Shown here: positions 9,467-17,030 of the stretch, one piece after another
Layout of the letters: the number at the start of each line of letters is the position of its first letter
How positions within the stretch are numbered: position 1 is the first letter of the stretch
NCBI GenBank assembly: GCA_040216885.1
Contig: JAVJOG010000007.1
Coordinates: 133,855-197,854, forward strand
From: Parvibaculum sp040216885
GTDB lineage: Bacteria > Pseudomonadota > Alphaproteobacteria > Parvibaculales > Parvibaculaceae
DNA: 64,000 nucleotides
Reading direction: 5' to 3'
Notes under the pieces: model-generated
Told to the model about the DNA's origin: nothing
The model's database searches: none
The model's input: only the letters and a program-made list of their open reading frames with translations
Translations under genes and position numbers: made by a program

Positions 9467-10047
9467 CCGTTCCCCGCCTCGTCCTGGCCAGCGCCTCGCC
9501 CCGCCGCCGCGATCTTCTGGCGCGCATCGGCATCGAACCCGACCTCATCGTCCCCGCCGAAATCGACGAAAAGCCCCTGAAGGGCGAGGTGCCGCGCGCC
9601 CATGCCGCGCGCCTCGCGCGCGAAAAGGCCGAAGCCGTCGCAGCGCTCCATCCCGACGCGCTGGTGCTCGCCGCCGACACGGTCGTTGCCTGCGGCCGCC
9701 GCATTCTCCCCAAGACCGAAACCGAAGCGGAAGCCCGCGCCTGTCTGGCGCTGCTTTCGGGCCGCGCCCACCGCGTCTGGACGGCAATCCATCTGAAGGG
9801 TCCGCATGGCGAAAGTGCCCGCGCCGTCGAAACCCGCGTCGCCTTCAAGCGTCTTTCGCAAACCGAAATCGAAGGCTACATCGCTTGCGCCGAATGGCAG
9901 GGCAAGGCCGGCGGCTACGCGATCCAGGGCCGCGCTGCCATTTTCGTCCGCACCCTGACCGGTTCCCACTCCGCCGTCGTCGGTCTGCCGCTCCACGAAA
10001 CGGCAAACCTCCTCTCGGGCGCCGGCTACCCGCTCTGGAAGCGGTGA
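9463..10047 (+). CDS. maf: Maf-family nucleoside triphosphate pyrophosphatase
   Basis: House-cleaning pyrophosphatase of 194 residues. Maf proteins hydrolyse dTTP, UTP or modified pyrimidine nucleotides to monophosphates. The motifs are the N-terminal LVLASASPRRRDLL, the metal-binding VLAADTVV, and the late EGYIACAEWQGKAGGYAIQG and GSHSAVVGLPLHE. The GTG start at 9463 overlaps the infA stop and gives the expected N terminus; longer in-frame starts upstream would run through infA and are rejected. Confidence 0.93.
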   Translation: MTVPRLVLASASPRRRDLLARIGIEPDLIVPAEIDEKPLKGEVPRAHAARLAREKAEAVAALHPDALVLAADTVVACGRRILPKTETEAEARACLALLSGRAHRVWTAIHLKGPHGESARAVETRVAFKRLSQTEIEGYIACAEWQGKAGGYAIQGRAAIFVRTLTGSHSAVVGLPLHETANLLSGAGYPLWKR

Positions 10048-10523
10048 TGGGCGGCACACTTCACAGAAACAAAAAAGTGTCATCCCGGCACTTGTTGCCG
10101 GGACCCAATCCACGTCGATGCTTGTTGCGGAGACTGTTAGTGCCCCGGCATGGCGCCGGCGCATTGCCTATCTATTTCTGCTGAGGGAACCAATGGTTCC
10201 CGGGAATAAATCCCGGGATGACACCGGGTTTTGGGCAACAGAAGAGGCCCGCTGGCTCGCCCCCGACGCAATTGCACAGGTGAAATCGCAAAGAGCGGAC
10301 GCGAAGGCGGCGTAAGGGAAGGGCTTCATCGCGCGGCCCGAAAGACCCGTGTGCTTCGGACAGCGACAAACTTCGGACAGCGGCCACACTTCAACAAATT
10401 CAGGCACTTTCCCCGTCTGGCCTCTTTGCGCGCAACAATGCTAGGATCGATTCCACAGAAACGAGGGTGAAATTGGGGGCGTCGGCCGCGCGGGGGTGCG
10501 GCGGGTGCAAAATCGGGAATTTG
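10048..10523. other. Long intergenic region between maf and rng
   Basis: No convincing gene is seen in these 476 bases. The left part holds the CCCGG repeat element described separately (10077-10224). The right part has no repeat, tRNA or strong promoter that I can recognise. An open frame at 10118-10315 runs through the repeat and has no coding signature, so I do not call it. Confidence 0.6.
10077..10224. repeat. Intergenic palindromic element with terminal GTGTCATCCCGG inverted repeats
   Basis: GTGTCATCCCGG at 10077-10088 is exactly inverted as CCGGGATGACAC at 10213-10224. Each end also contains its own hairpin: CCCGGCA-CTTGT-TGCCGGG (10084-10102) and TCCCGGG-AATAAAT-CCCGGGA near 10198-10218. 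This is a dispersed non-coding repeat of a kind common in alphaproteobacterial genomes. No transposase is encoded. Confidence 0.75.
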
Positions 10524-12044
10524 ATGTCCGAAGAAGTCTTCATCAATGTCGGCCCCGGCGAAACGCGCGTCGCGGTCATCGAGGACGGTCGGCCCGTGGA
10601 GCTCTTTCTGGAGCGCACCATGGAAGACGACCTGAAGGCGAAGACCGGCCGCGCCGGCCACTCGCTGATCGGCAACATCTTTCTCGGCCGCGTCCAGCGC
10701 GTGCTGCCCGGCATGCAGGCGGCCTTTGTCGATGTCGGTCTCGAACGCGCCGGCTTCTTGGGCGCGCGCGAGGCGCGCTGCCTCTGCGTGCTGACCGGGC
10801 TCGACGAGGGCGTGCTGCCGCCGATCAGCGCCTGCGTGCAGGAAGGGCAGGCAATTCTCGTTCAGGCCGTCAAGGATCCGATCGGCGACAAGGGCGCGCG
10901 GCTTTCGGCCAACGTCACCATTCCGGGCCGCCTGCTGGTGCTGGTGCCCAACCAGTCCGGCGTCGCGTTGTCGCGCCGCATTGAGGACGAGGCCGAGCGC
11001 GAGCGGTTGACCGCGCTGGTCGAGGAAATGGTCGAGCGCTTCAACCCGATGGGCGTCACCGGCGAGCCGGCGGGCTTCATCGTCCGCACCGCCGCCATCG
11101 GTGCGACGACCGAGGACATCGCGGCCGATGCGCGCCAGCTCGCCGAAGAGTGGCGCAAGGTGCGCGAAACCGAAAAGCGCTCATCGGCGCCCTGCGTCGT
11201 CTTCCACGATCTCGACCCGGTCTCGAAGACGCTGCGCGATTGCGTCAGCGCCGACACATCGCGCGTGCTGATCGACGATGCCGACGCTTTCGGCGAAGCA
11301 CAGCGCTATTGCCGCCGCGCCATGCCCGAAATGATCGACCGCGTGCAACTCTTCAACGGGCCGGGTTCGCTGTTTTCATTATATGACGTGGACGGAGAAA
11401 TCGAGGCCGCGCTTGAGCCGCGCGCCGAACTGCCGTCGGGCGGCTGGATCACCGTCGAGACGACCGAGGCCCTGACCGCCATCGACGTCAATTCGGGCCG
11501 CTACACGGCGGCGACCGGACTTGAGGAAACCAGCGTCAAGATCAATCTCGAAGCGGTCGACGAAATCGTCTACCAGCTTCGTCTGCGCGGCACCGGCGGC
11601 ATCGTCGTCATCGACTTCATCCATCTGAACGATCCGTCGAACATCCAGAAAGTGCTCGACGCGCTCAATGAGGGCTTCGCAAAGGATCGCGTACCGACGC
11701 AGATTTCGAGTATGTCGGAGTTCGGCCTTGTCGAAATGACGCGCAAGCGCGTCCGCGAGCCGCTCGACAAATTATTGACCGAGCCGGCCTATGCCTGCGG
11801 CCGGCCGCGCCGCAAGACCTGCGCAACGGTGGCAAACGATCTTCTCCGCCGCATCGCCCATGTCGCACAAGTGACGCCCGGCCGTCCTTTGGTCGCGCGC
11901 GCCGCCACCGAAGTCGTCGACTGGCTCGAGCGTGGCAACCCGTACCTGATCGATCGGCTTCGCCGCAAGGTCGCGGTCGAGGTCAGCCTGGTTGGGGAGG
12001 GATCGTTTTCGCGCGAGCGGATCGATGTTGTGACAGTTCAGTGA
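10524..12044 (+). CDS. rng: Ribonuclease E/G family protein
   Basis: Endoribonuclease of 506 residues, a short RNase G-type member without the long RNase E scaffold tail. It begins with the RNase H-like and S1 regions (GETRVAVIEDGRPVELFLER, then NIFLGRVQRVLPGMQAAFVDVG). The catalytic Mg-binding aspartates are D321 in AIDVNSGRY and D364 in VVIDFIHLND. A Cys pair in the CGRPRRKTC segment is where the zinc link of the family lies. It processes rRNA and turns over mRNA. ATG 10524 fits the family N terminus; an in-frame ATG at 10467 has no support. The 3' end carries repeats described separately. Confidence 0.93.
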   Translation: MSEEVFINVGPGETRVAVIEDGRPVELFLERTMEDDLKAKTGRAGHSLIGNIFLGRVQRVLPGMQAAFVDVGLERAGFLGAREARCLCVLTGLDEGVLPPISACVQEGQAILVQAVKDPIGDKGARLSANVTIPGRLLVLVPNQSGVALSRRIEDEAERERLTALVEEMVERFNPMGVTGEPAGFIVRTAAIGATTEDIAADARQLAEEWRKVRETEKRSSAPCVVFHDLDPVSKTLRDCVSADTSRVLIDDADAFGEAQRYCRRAMPEMIDRVQLFNGPGSLFSLYDVDGEIEAALEPRAELPSGGWITVETTEALTAIDVNSGRYTAATGLEETSVKINLEAVDEIVYQLRLRGTGGIVVIDFIHLNDPSNIQKVLDALNEGFAKDRVPTQISSMSEFGLVEMTRKRVREPLDKLLTEPAYACGRPRRKTCATVANDLLRRIAHVAQVTPGRPLVARAATEVVDWLERGNPYLIDRLRRKVAVEVSLVGEGSFSRERIDVVTVQ

Positions 12045-12069
12045 CAGATTTTTGACAGTTCGATGACAG
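12030..12069 (-). repeat. Four PHO-box-like heptamers at 11-bp spacing across the rng-yacG junction
   Basis: On the plus strand the heptamers GTGACAG (12030), GTGACAG (12041), TTGACAG (12052) and ATGACAG (12063) start exactly 11 bases apart. On the minus strand they read as CTGTCAT or CTGTCAC units, like PhoB-binding half sites. The array includes the rng stop codon (12042-12044) and the yacG start codon (12063-12065). The same type of array occurs at 46930 and 12531. Confidence 0.75.
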
Positions 12070-12287
12070 AGACCGGGGACAAGTCCAACGTCGTGAAGCT
12101 GCGCAGCCCGCGCCCATGCCCGGTTTGCGCCAAAAAATCAGCGCCGGACTTCCATCCCTTTTGCTCCAAACACTGCGCCGATGTCGATCTCAACCGCTGG
12201 CTGAAAGGCGCCTATGCGATTCCGGCCGTCGAGCCGCCGGACGACTGGGACGAAGCGGCCGCCCGCGACGATGGCGAAGAACGCTAA
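12063..12287 (+). CDS. yacG: DNA gyrase inhibitor YacG (zinc-finger protein)
   Basis: Small zinc protein of 74 residues. The four Cys ligands are C19 and C22 in CPVC, and C34 and C38 in CSKHC, followed by DLNRWLKGAYAIP, which is the family core. E. coli YacG binds GyrB and inhibits gyrase. It starts 18 bases after rng and is probably in its operon. The ATG lies inside the fourth heptamer of the 11-bp repeat array, and no clear Shine-Dalgarno is present. Confidence 0.92.
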   Translation: MTETGDKSNVVKLRSPRPCPVCAKKSAPDFHPFCSKHCADVDLNRWLKGAYAIPAVEPPDDWDEAAARDDGEER

Positions 12288-12396
12288 GCTGTTGGCGCCA
12301 CTTGTTTTCCAGTCCCGCTGGACAGTCCGGATTCGATCTCTTATAACCCGCAAACCTCGCCGCGGTCGGCCCTCCCGGGTCCGCCTCGGAGCTTCC

Positions 12397-12472
12397 GCCC
12401 AGGTAGCTCAGTTGGTAGAGCATGCGACTGAAAATCGCAGTGTCGGTGGTTCGATTCCGCCCCTGGGCACCA
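12397..12472 (+). tRNA. tRNA-Phe (anticodon GAA)
   Basis: Cloverleaf of 76 bases with acceptor GCCCAGG/CCTGGGC, D arm TAGCTCAGTTGGTAGAGC, anticodon stem GCGAC and loop CTGAAAA with anticodon GAA. The T arm contains GGTTCGATTCC. The discriminator is A and CCA is encoded at 12470-12472. Confidence 0.97.
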
Positions 12473-12530
12473 CTCCCCCTCCATCGCCGAATGCTGCCTC
12501 CGGAGATAAACATCCCCGTTTCGCGACCGA

Positions 12531-12559
12531 CTGTCATCAAACTGTCACTGAAACGTCAT
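12531..12559 (+). promoter_or_regulatory. PHO-box-like direct repeats upstream of mobA
   Basis: CTGTCAT (12531), CTGTCAC (12542) and the weaker ACGTCAT (12553) start 11 bases apart, matching the period of PhoB half sites. The motif ACTTATCCCC follows at 12576-12585, at nearly the same distance as the related ACTTGTCCCC in the 46930 array. They lie about 200 bases before mobA. Whether PhoB or another OmpR-type regulator binds is inference. The rest of 12473-12757 is otherwise featureless. Confidence 0.5.
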
Positions 12560-12757
12560 GCGGCGCGCGGGCGCGACTTATCCCCGAAAACGGTCCGAAA
12601 TTAGGGTGAGCGTTTCCCGGCCCGATTTCCCGGCGGGGATAGAGGTGGATGATGCTCCCGGCGAACTTGTCCCCGGTATCGGGACGCCGTCCGGAAGCGG
12701 AGTTGACCTTCCTTCCTTTCCTCCGCATCGTGCGCGGCACATGAGGAGAGATGTGAA

Positions 12758-13363
12758 ATGAAGATCGAAGGCGTCATCATCGCCGGTGGCGAGGCGGCGC
12801 GGATGAAGAAGCGGGAAAAGCCACTGATGCTTCTGCGTGGGCATCCGCTTGCCGGTCACGTCGTCGAGCGCGTTCGCTTGCAGGTCTCGACGCTTACCCT
12901 GAACGTGAAGGAAGAAACGGCATCGCTCTACGCCGAATGCACGGCGACGGCGGAGCTGCCGCTCGTCTTCGACAGGTTTCGCGGGCAGGCGGGACCGCTC
13001 GGCGGTGTGCTGGCCGCGCTCGATGGGGCGGCGGCGCGCGGCGCCACATGGCTCGCGACCTTCCCTGCGGATACGCCCTTCCTGCCGCATGACCTAGTGG
13101 CGCGGCTCGCGGAAGCTGCGCATGAAGGTGCGCCGTCGGTTGCCGTGACGGAGGCGAAGGTGCAGGGGCTCTGCGCGCTCTGGCCGGTCGGATGCCGCGC
13201 GAGGCTGGCGGAGGGAATGGAAGCCGGCCGCTATCGAAGCCTCTGGTGGACGCTGGACGATCTGAGCGCCGTGCGCTGCCGCTTCGACGACGAAACGGCC
13301 TTCTTCAACGTGAACACCGAAGACGACCTTGAGGAAGCCGAGGCGATCGCGCGCCTTTCCTGA
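12758..13363 (+). CDS. mobA: Molybdenum cofactor guanylyltransferase
   Basis: Nucleotidyltransferase of 201 residues that joins GMP to molybdopterin, giving the bis-MGD cofactor of nitrate reductase. The GTP-binding loop IIAGGEAARM lies at residues 7-16 (the usual LAGG with a variant tail), followed by GQAGPLGGVLAALD and FPADTPFLP, where the Asp binds Mg. The end NVNTEDDLEEAE is characteristic. GAGGAGAG precedes the ATG. Its place at the head of the nitrate block fits the cofactor needs of nasA. Confidence 0.9.
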   Translation: MKIEGVIIAGGEAARMKKREKPLMLLRGHPLAGHVVERVRLQVSTLTLNVKEETASLYAECTATAELPLVFDRFRGQAGPLGGVLAALDGAAARGATWLATFPADTPFLPHDLVARLAEAAHEGAPSVAVTEAKVQGLCALWPVGCRARLAEGMEAGRYRSLWWTLDDLSAVRCRFDDETAFFNVNTEDDLEEAEAIARLS

Positions 13364-13452
13364 GCGGTGAGCGGCTGGAACGAAACTTGCTGCCATACTT
13401 CCGGCAAGGTAGAAGGCCTGGCCCCTGCAAGGCAGGTCACACAGGGACGACG

Positions 13453-14055
13453 GTGCGGCAAGTGGATAGCGCCAGACCTCTCAAGATATTGATCATCGAC
13501 AGCAACGACGAACGCGCGGCGGTCGTCGAGGCAGGGCTGTCGGGCTATGGCGACGCGCAGATTCTGCGGATGGGTATGCTGACCGATCTCGTGCGGAAGA
13601 TCGGGGAGATCCAGCCGGACGTGATCTTCGTCGACGTGGATTCGCCCGACCGCGACACGCTGGAAAACATGCGCAGCGTCTCCGACGTGATGCCGCGGCC
13701 GATCGTGATGTTCGTGGAAGAAAGCGAGGCGTCGCTTGCGGAAGAGGCGCTTCGCGCGGGCGTCAGCGCCTATATCGTCGACGGACTGAGCGCAAGGCGC
13801 GTGAAGCCGATCCTCGACGTCGCGATCCTCCGCTTCAAGGTCTTCCAGAAGATGCGCGAGGAACTCGACAAAGCGAAGTCCGATCTCGCGAGCCGCAAGA
13901 TCGTGGAGCGCGCCAAGGGGCTGCTGATGGAGCAGCGCAAGTTCTCCGAAGAGGACGCCTACAAGCTCCTCCGCAATACGGCGATGAAGGAAGGGAAGTC
14001 GATTCTCGAGATCGCCGACAGCCTGATTTCGATCTCCAGATTGCTCAAGGGCTAG
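13453..14055 (+). CDS. nasT: NasT-like ANTAR-domain response regulator (nitrate antiterminator)
   Basis: Protein of 200 residues with an N-terminal receiver-like domain (LKILIIDSNDERAAVVEAGL, then IFVDVDSPDRDTLE). The C-terminal RNA-binding ANTAR domain reads RKIVERAKGLLMEQRKFSEE, then AYKLLRNTAMKEG and a final helix. NasT proteins bind tandem hexaloop hairpins in the leader of nitrate-assimilation operons and prevent termination. Such a leader lies directly downstream. GTG 13453 is chosen because AGGGA lies 5 bases before it; GTG 13462 is an alternative. The usual partner NasS (a cytoplasmic nitrate sensor) is not encoded next to it. Confidence 0.9.
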   Translation: MRQVDSARPLKILIIDSNDERAAVVEAGLSGYGDAQILRMGMLTDLVRKIGEIQPDVIFVDVDSPDRDTLENMRSVSDVMPRPIVMFVEESEASLAEEALRAGVSAYIVDGLSARRVKPILDVAILRFKVFQKMREELDKAKSDLASRKIVERAKGLLMEQRKFSEEDAYKLLRNTAMKEGKSILEIADSLISISRLLKG

Positions 14056-14211
14056 GCAAAGACTGGTCGTATCGTAATCATCCCGTCGAATTTTTGTGCA
14101 ACGCAAACAAAAATTCTCCTTTAAAATCAAAATGCTATTGCGCTGCGGCGGCGCTTACGTATTCTCGATGACAGTTGAGCGCGCGGGATCGATCCGCGGC
14201 GCTCCCCGCCC

Positions 14212-14314
14212 AGGGATCAATGGCGACCCTCTGCGGACATGACCGGGCCAATGGCGGCCCACCTCAGACAATGGCGTCTGTTTCGGCGAGCGATCGCTGG
14301 GCAGGCGCTTTTTT
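14212..14314 (+). promoter_or_regulatory. ANTAR-type leader RNA: three AATGGC hexaloop hairpins and a competing terminator
   Basis: Three hairpins present the same loop AATGGC, with A at position 1 and G at position 4 as known for ANTAR targets. Hairpin 1 is AGGGATC/GACCCT (14212-14230, one bulged A), hairpin 2 is GGGCC/GGCCC (14245-14260) and hairpin 3 is CAGAC/GTCTG (14265-14280). The segment GCGTCTG (14274-14280), which includes the 3' arm of hairpin 3, can instead pair with CAGGCGC (14302-14308), followed by a T run (14309-14314). The antiterminator and terminator are therefore mutually exclusive. This is direct sequence evidence for NasT control of the genes from the porin onward. Confidence 0.9.
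14274..14314 (+). terminator. Conditional intrinsic terminator of the nitrate leader
   Basis: GCGTCTG (14274-14280) pairs with CAGGCGC (14302-14308), including one G-U pair, and is followed by six T residues. The stem cannot form while hairpin 3 of the ANTAR leader is held closed. Confidence 0.8.
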
Positions 14315-14337
14315 GTTTTCTGCGGCAGGACCGCGAA

Positions 14338-15588
14338 ATGAAGGGTGGCTGGCGAATGGTTTCGAAGGGAATGAGGACTGGTATCTGGTTTGGCGCTGCG
14401 AGCGCGGTTCTTGCGGCGGGCGGACCCGCTCTCGCGGCGGAAGATCTTGGCGAGGCGCTTATGGGCGGCAAGCCGATCATCGACCTGCGCATCCGCTACG
14501 AGCATGTCGAGCAGGACAACCTTGCGAACAACGCGAACGCCTATACGGGCCGCGCGCGCCTCGGCTACGAGACGGGTTCTTTCTACGGCTTCACGGCGCT
14601 GGCGGATTTCGATCTCGTCGGCCATGTGGGTCCTGAGGACTACAACGACACCATCAACGGACGCGCGAGCTATCCCGTCGTCGCTGACCCGGACACGGCG
14701 GAACTGAATCGCCTGCAGATTGCCTATGACGGGCTGCCCGATACGGTCGTCACGCTCGGACGTCAGCGCATCATCCTCGGCAATGCGCGCTTCGTCGGCA
14801 ATGTCGGCTGGCGGCAGAACGAACAGACCTTTGACGCGCTTCACGCCGTCAATTCGAGCATCGAAGGACTGACGCTCGGCTATACCTATCTCAACCGCGT
14901 GAACCGCGTCTTCGGCGAGGACAGTCCCGCAGGGCGCTTCCGCGGCGACTCGCATCTCGTCAATGCCGACTACACGGGCTTCGGCAGCGTGACGCTTGGT
15001 GCTTACGCCTATCTCCTCGACCTGAACGAGGCGTCATTGCTCTCGACCGCAACCTATGGCGCACGTCTTTCCGTACCGCTCGAACTCGCCGAAAAGACGA
15101 AGCTTACGCTGACGGGCGAATATGCAAACCAGACGGATTACGAGGGCAACCCGGCTTCCATCGACCTCGACTACATGCTCGCTGAAGCGGCGTTTTCCTA
15201 CGACGCCTTCGGCTTCACGGCGGGCTACGAAGTGCTGGAGGGCGACGGGACAGTGGGCTTCTCGACGCCGCTCGCGACGCTGCACGCCTTCAACGGCTGG
15301 GCGGATGTGTTCCTGACGACGCCGGCGGCGGGCCTTGAAGACCTCTATATCGGCGCGAACTACGCGCTGACCAATATCCCGGCCATTGAGAAGCTCGTGC
15401 TCGGCGTGACATGGCACGACTTCTCGGCCGAGCGAGGCGGCGCAGATTTCGGCGACGAACTCGACATGGTCGCCAATTTCGTTCTGACGAAGAGCCTCTC
15501 GCTCAACCTGAAGTTTGCGAGCTTCGACGGCGACAGCGGTCTTGCGAGCCGCAACAAGACCTGGCTCTCGCTGACCTACGCCTATTGA
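14338..15588 (+). CDS. Alginate-export-type outer-membrane porin
   Basis: Outer-membrane beta-barrel protein of 416 residues. A signal peptide covers roughly residues 1-33 (TGIWFGAASAVLAAG, then ALAAED). The mature protein has alternating strands with IDLRIRYEHVEQDN near the start and ends in the aromatic motif WLSLTYAY, required for barrel assembly. It resembles alginate-export/porin proteins found in nitrate operons and is likely the outer-membrane entry route for nitrate (inferred from position). ATG 14338 has AGGA 8 bases upstream. The earlier in-frame ATG at 14239 is inside the leader hairpins and is rejected. Confidence 0.85.
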   Translation: MKGGWRMVSKGMRTGIWFGAASAVLAAGGPALAAEDLGEALMGGKPIIDLRIRYEHVEQDNLANNANAYTGRARLGYETGSFYGFTALADFDLVGHVGPEDYNDTINGRASYPVVADPDTAELNRLQIAYDGLPDTVVTLGRQRIILGNARFVGNVGWRQNEQTFDALHAVNSSIEGLTLGYTYLNRVNRVFGEDSPAGRFRGDSHLVNADYTGFGSVTLGAYAYLLDLNEASLLSTATYGARLSVPLELAEKTKLTLTGEYANQTDYEGNPASIDLDYMLAEAAFSYDAFGFTAGYEVLEGDGTVGFSTPLATLHAFNGWADVFLTTPAAGLEDLYIGANYALTNIPAIEKLVLGVTWHDFSAERGGADFGDELDMVANFVLTKSLSLNLKFASFDGDSGLASRNKTWLSLTYAY

Positions 15589-15613
15589 CCCGCGTTCCTG
15601 CAAGGAGTCCGAC

Positions 15614-17020
15614 ATGAAGGACAAGGACATGAAGACCATCGACCGTCGCGGCGTGCTGAAGACCGGCGGAAAGCTGATCGGCGCGGCGGCGCTCCTGAAG
15701 GCGGCGGGCGCGGTCGTGCCCGGCGGTGCCTGGGCGGCGGGAAGCGAAGGGATCGAGAAGACCGATCTCACCCTCGGCATCATTCCGCTCACCGATTGCG
15801 CACCGCTCGTGATCGCGCATGAGAAGGGATACTTCTCGAAATACGGTATCAACAGCCAGATTTCAAAAGAAGCCTCTTGGGCAAATATTCGCGACAAGGT
15901 CTCGATCGGTGCGCTCGACGCGGCGCATATGCTGGCCGGCATGCCGATCGCCTCCTCGCTCGGCGTGGGCGCGATCAAGAAGCCGACCATCACTTCCTAC
16001 TCGATGGACCTGAACGGCAACGGCATCACGGTCTCGAACGAACTCTACGACCGGATGGTGGAAGCGGACCCGGAAGCGATGGTCGAGCGGCCCGTCTCCG
16101 CCCGCGCGCTGAAGAAGGTGATCGAGGCGGACAAGGCGGCCGGCGCGGACCCCATGACTTTCGCCATGGTGTTTCCCGTTTCGACGCATAACTACGAGCT
16201 CCGCTACTGGATGGCGGATGCGGGCATCGACCCGGACAAGGATGTACGCCTCATCGTGATTCCGCCGCCCCAGATGGTCGCGAACCTGCGCGCCCAGAAC
16301 ATCGTCGGCTATTGCGTCGGCGAGCCCTGGAACGAACGTGCGGTGATCGCCGGTATGGGCAAGACGCTCGTCACCAACCACGAAATCTGGAACAACAATC
16401 CGGAGAAGGTGGTCGGCGTCAATCTCGACTGGGCGGAGAAGAACCCGAACACCCACATGGCGATGATCCGTGCGCTGGTGGAAGCGGCGCAATGGATGGA
16501 CAAGCCGGAAAACCGGCTCGAGGTCGTCGAGATCATCTCGCGGAAGTCCTATGTGAATGCGCCGGTCGATGTCGTGAAGATGTCGATGACGGGGACCTTC
16601 CGCTACGCGATGGACGAGGAGCCGCGGCCGCTGCCGGACTTCAATGTCTTCTACCGGTATGCCGCGACCTTCCCGTGGAAGAGCCATGCGATGTGGTTCA
16701 TCTCGCAGATGATCCGCTGGGGACAAATCGAAAAGCCGCTCGATATAGCGAAGACGGCGGGCGAAATCTACCGGCCCGACATCTATCGCGAGGCGGTGAA
16801 AAGCCTCGGCATTCCCGCGCCCACCATCGACGTGAAGACCGAAGGCACGCATGCCGAGCCCTGGACATTGGAGGAAGCGACGAAGCCTATCGTCATGGGC
16901 AGTGACCTCTTCTTCAATGGGGACGTCTTCGATCCGTCGAACATCCTTTCCTACATCGAAGGTTTCGAGGTGAAGAACCTGGCATTCGCCATGGATGAAC
17001 TCTCGAAGCTCAATTCGTGA
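15614..17020 (+). CDS. nrtA: Nitrate ABC transporter substrate-binding protein
   Basis: Periplasmic binding protein of 468 residues in the CmpA/NrtA family. It begins with a Tat-type signal containing R11-R12 (IDRRGVLKTGG), a hydrophobic stretch and an AWA cleavage site. The mature part starts EKTDLTLGIIPLTDCAPLVI, typical of NrtA-type proteins that bind nitrate or nitrite. The Tat signal argues that this is the transport protein, not the cytoplasmic sensor NasS. AAGGAG precedes the start. It is followed by permease and ATPase genes in one operon. Confidence 0.9.
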   Translation: MKDKDMKTIDRRGVLKTGGKLIGAAALLKAAGAVVPGGAWAAGSEGIEKTDLTLGIIPLTDCAPLVIAHEKGYFSKYGINSQISKEASWANIRDKVSIGALDAAHMLAGMPIASSLGVGAIKKPTITSYSMDLNGNGITVSNELYDRMVEADPEAMVERPVSARALKKVIEADKAAGADPMTFAMVFPVSTHNYELRYWMADAGIDPDKDVRLIVIPPPQMVANLRAQNIVGYCVGEPWNERAVIAGMGKTLVTNHEIWNNNPEKVVGVNLDWAEKNPNTHMAMIRALVEAAQWMDKPENRLEVVEIISRKSYVNAPVDVVKMSMTGTFRYAMDEEPRPLPDFNVFYRYAATFPWKSHAMWFISQMIRWGQIEKPLDIAKTAGEIYRPDIYREAVKSLGIPAPTIDVKTEGTHAEPWTLEEATKPIVMGSDLFFNGDVFDPSNILSYIEGFEVKNLAFAMDELSKLNS

Positions 17021-17030
17021 GGAGGTGGAT

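Noticed and set aside
10118..10315. 65-codon open frame between maf and rng
   Set aside because: It runs through the inverted-repeat element, has no ribosome binding site, and shows no domain.
12030..12069. The tandem heptamers as a CRISPR array
   Set aside because: The units are 7 bases with 4-base spacers at 11-bp spacing, far too short for CRISPR repeats, and no cas genes are present.
14056..14211. Possible sigma-54 promoter for the nitrate operon
   Set aside because: I looked for a TGGCAC-N5-TTGC pattern between nasT and the leader and found no acceptable match. A GGATCGATCC palindrome at 14186-14195 is present but not diagnostic.
14239..14337. Longer porin start at ATG 14239
   Set aside because: It would place coding sequence inside the ANTAR hairpins and terminator. 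ATG 14338 has a good ribosome binding site directly before the signal peptide.
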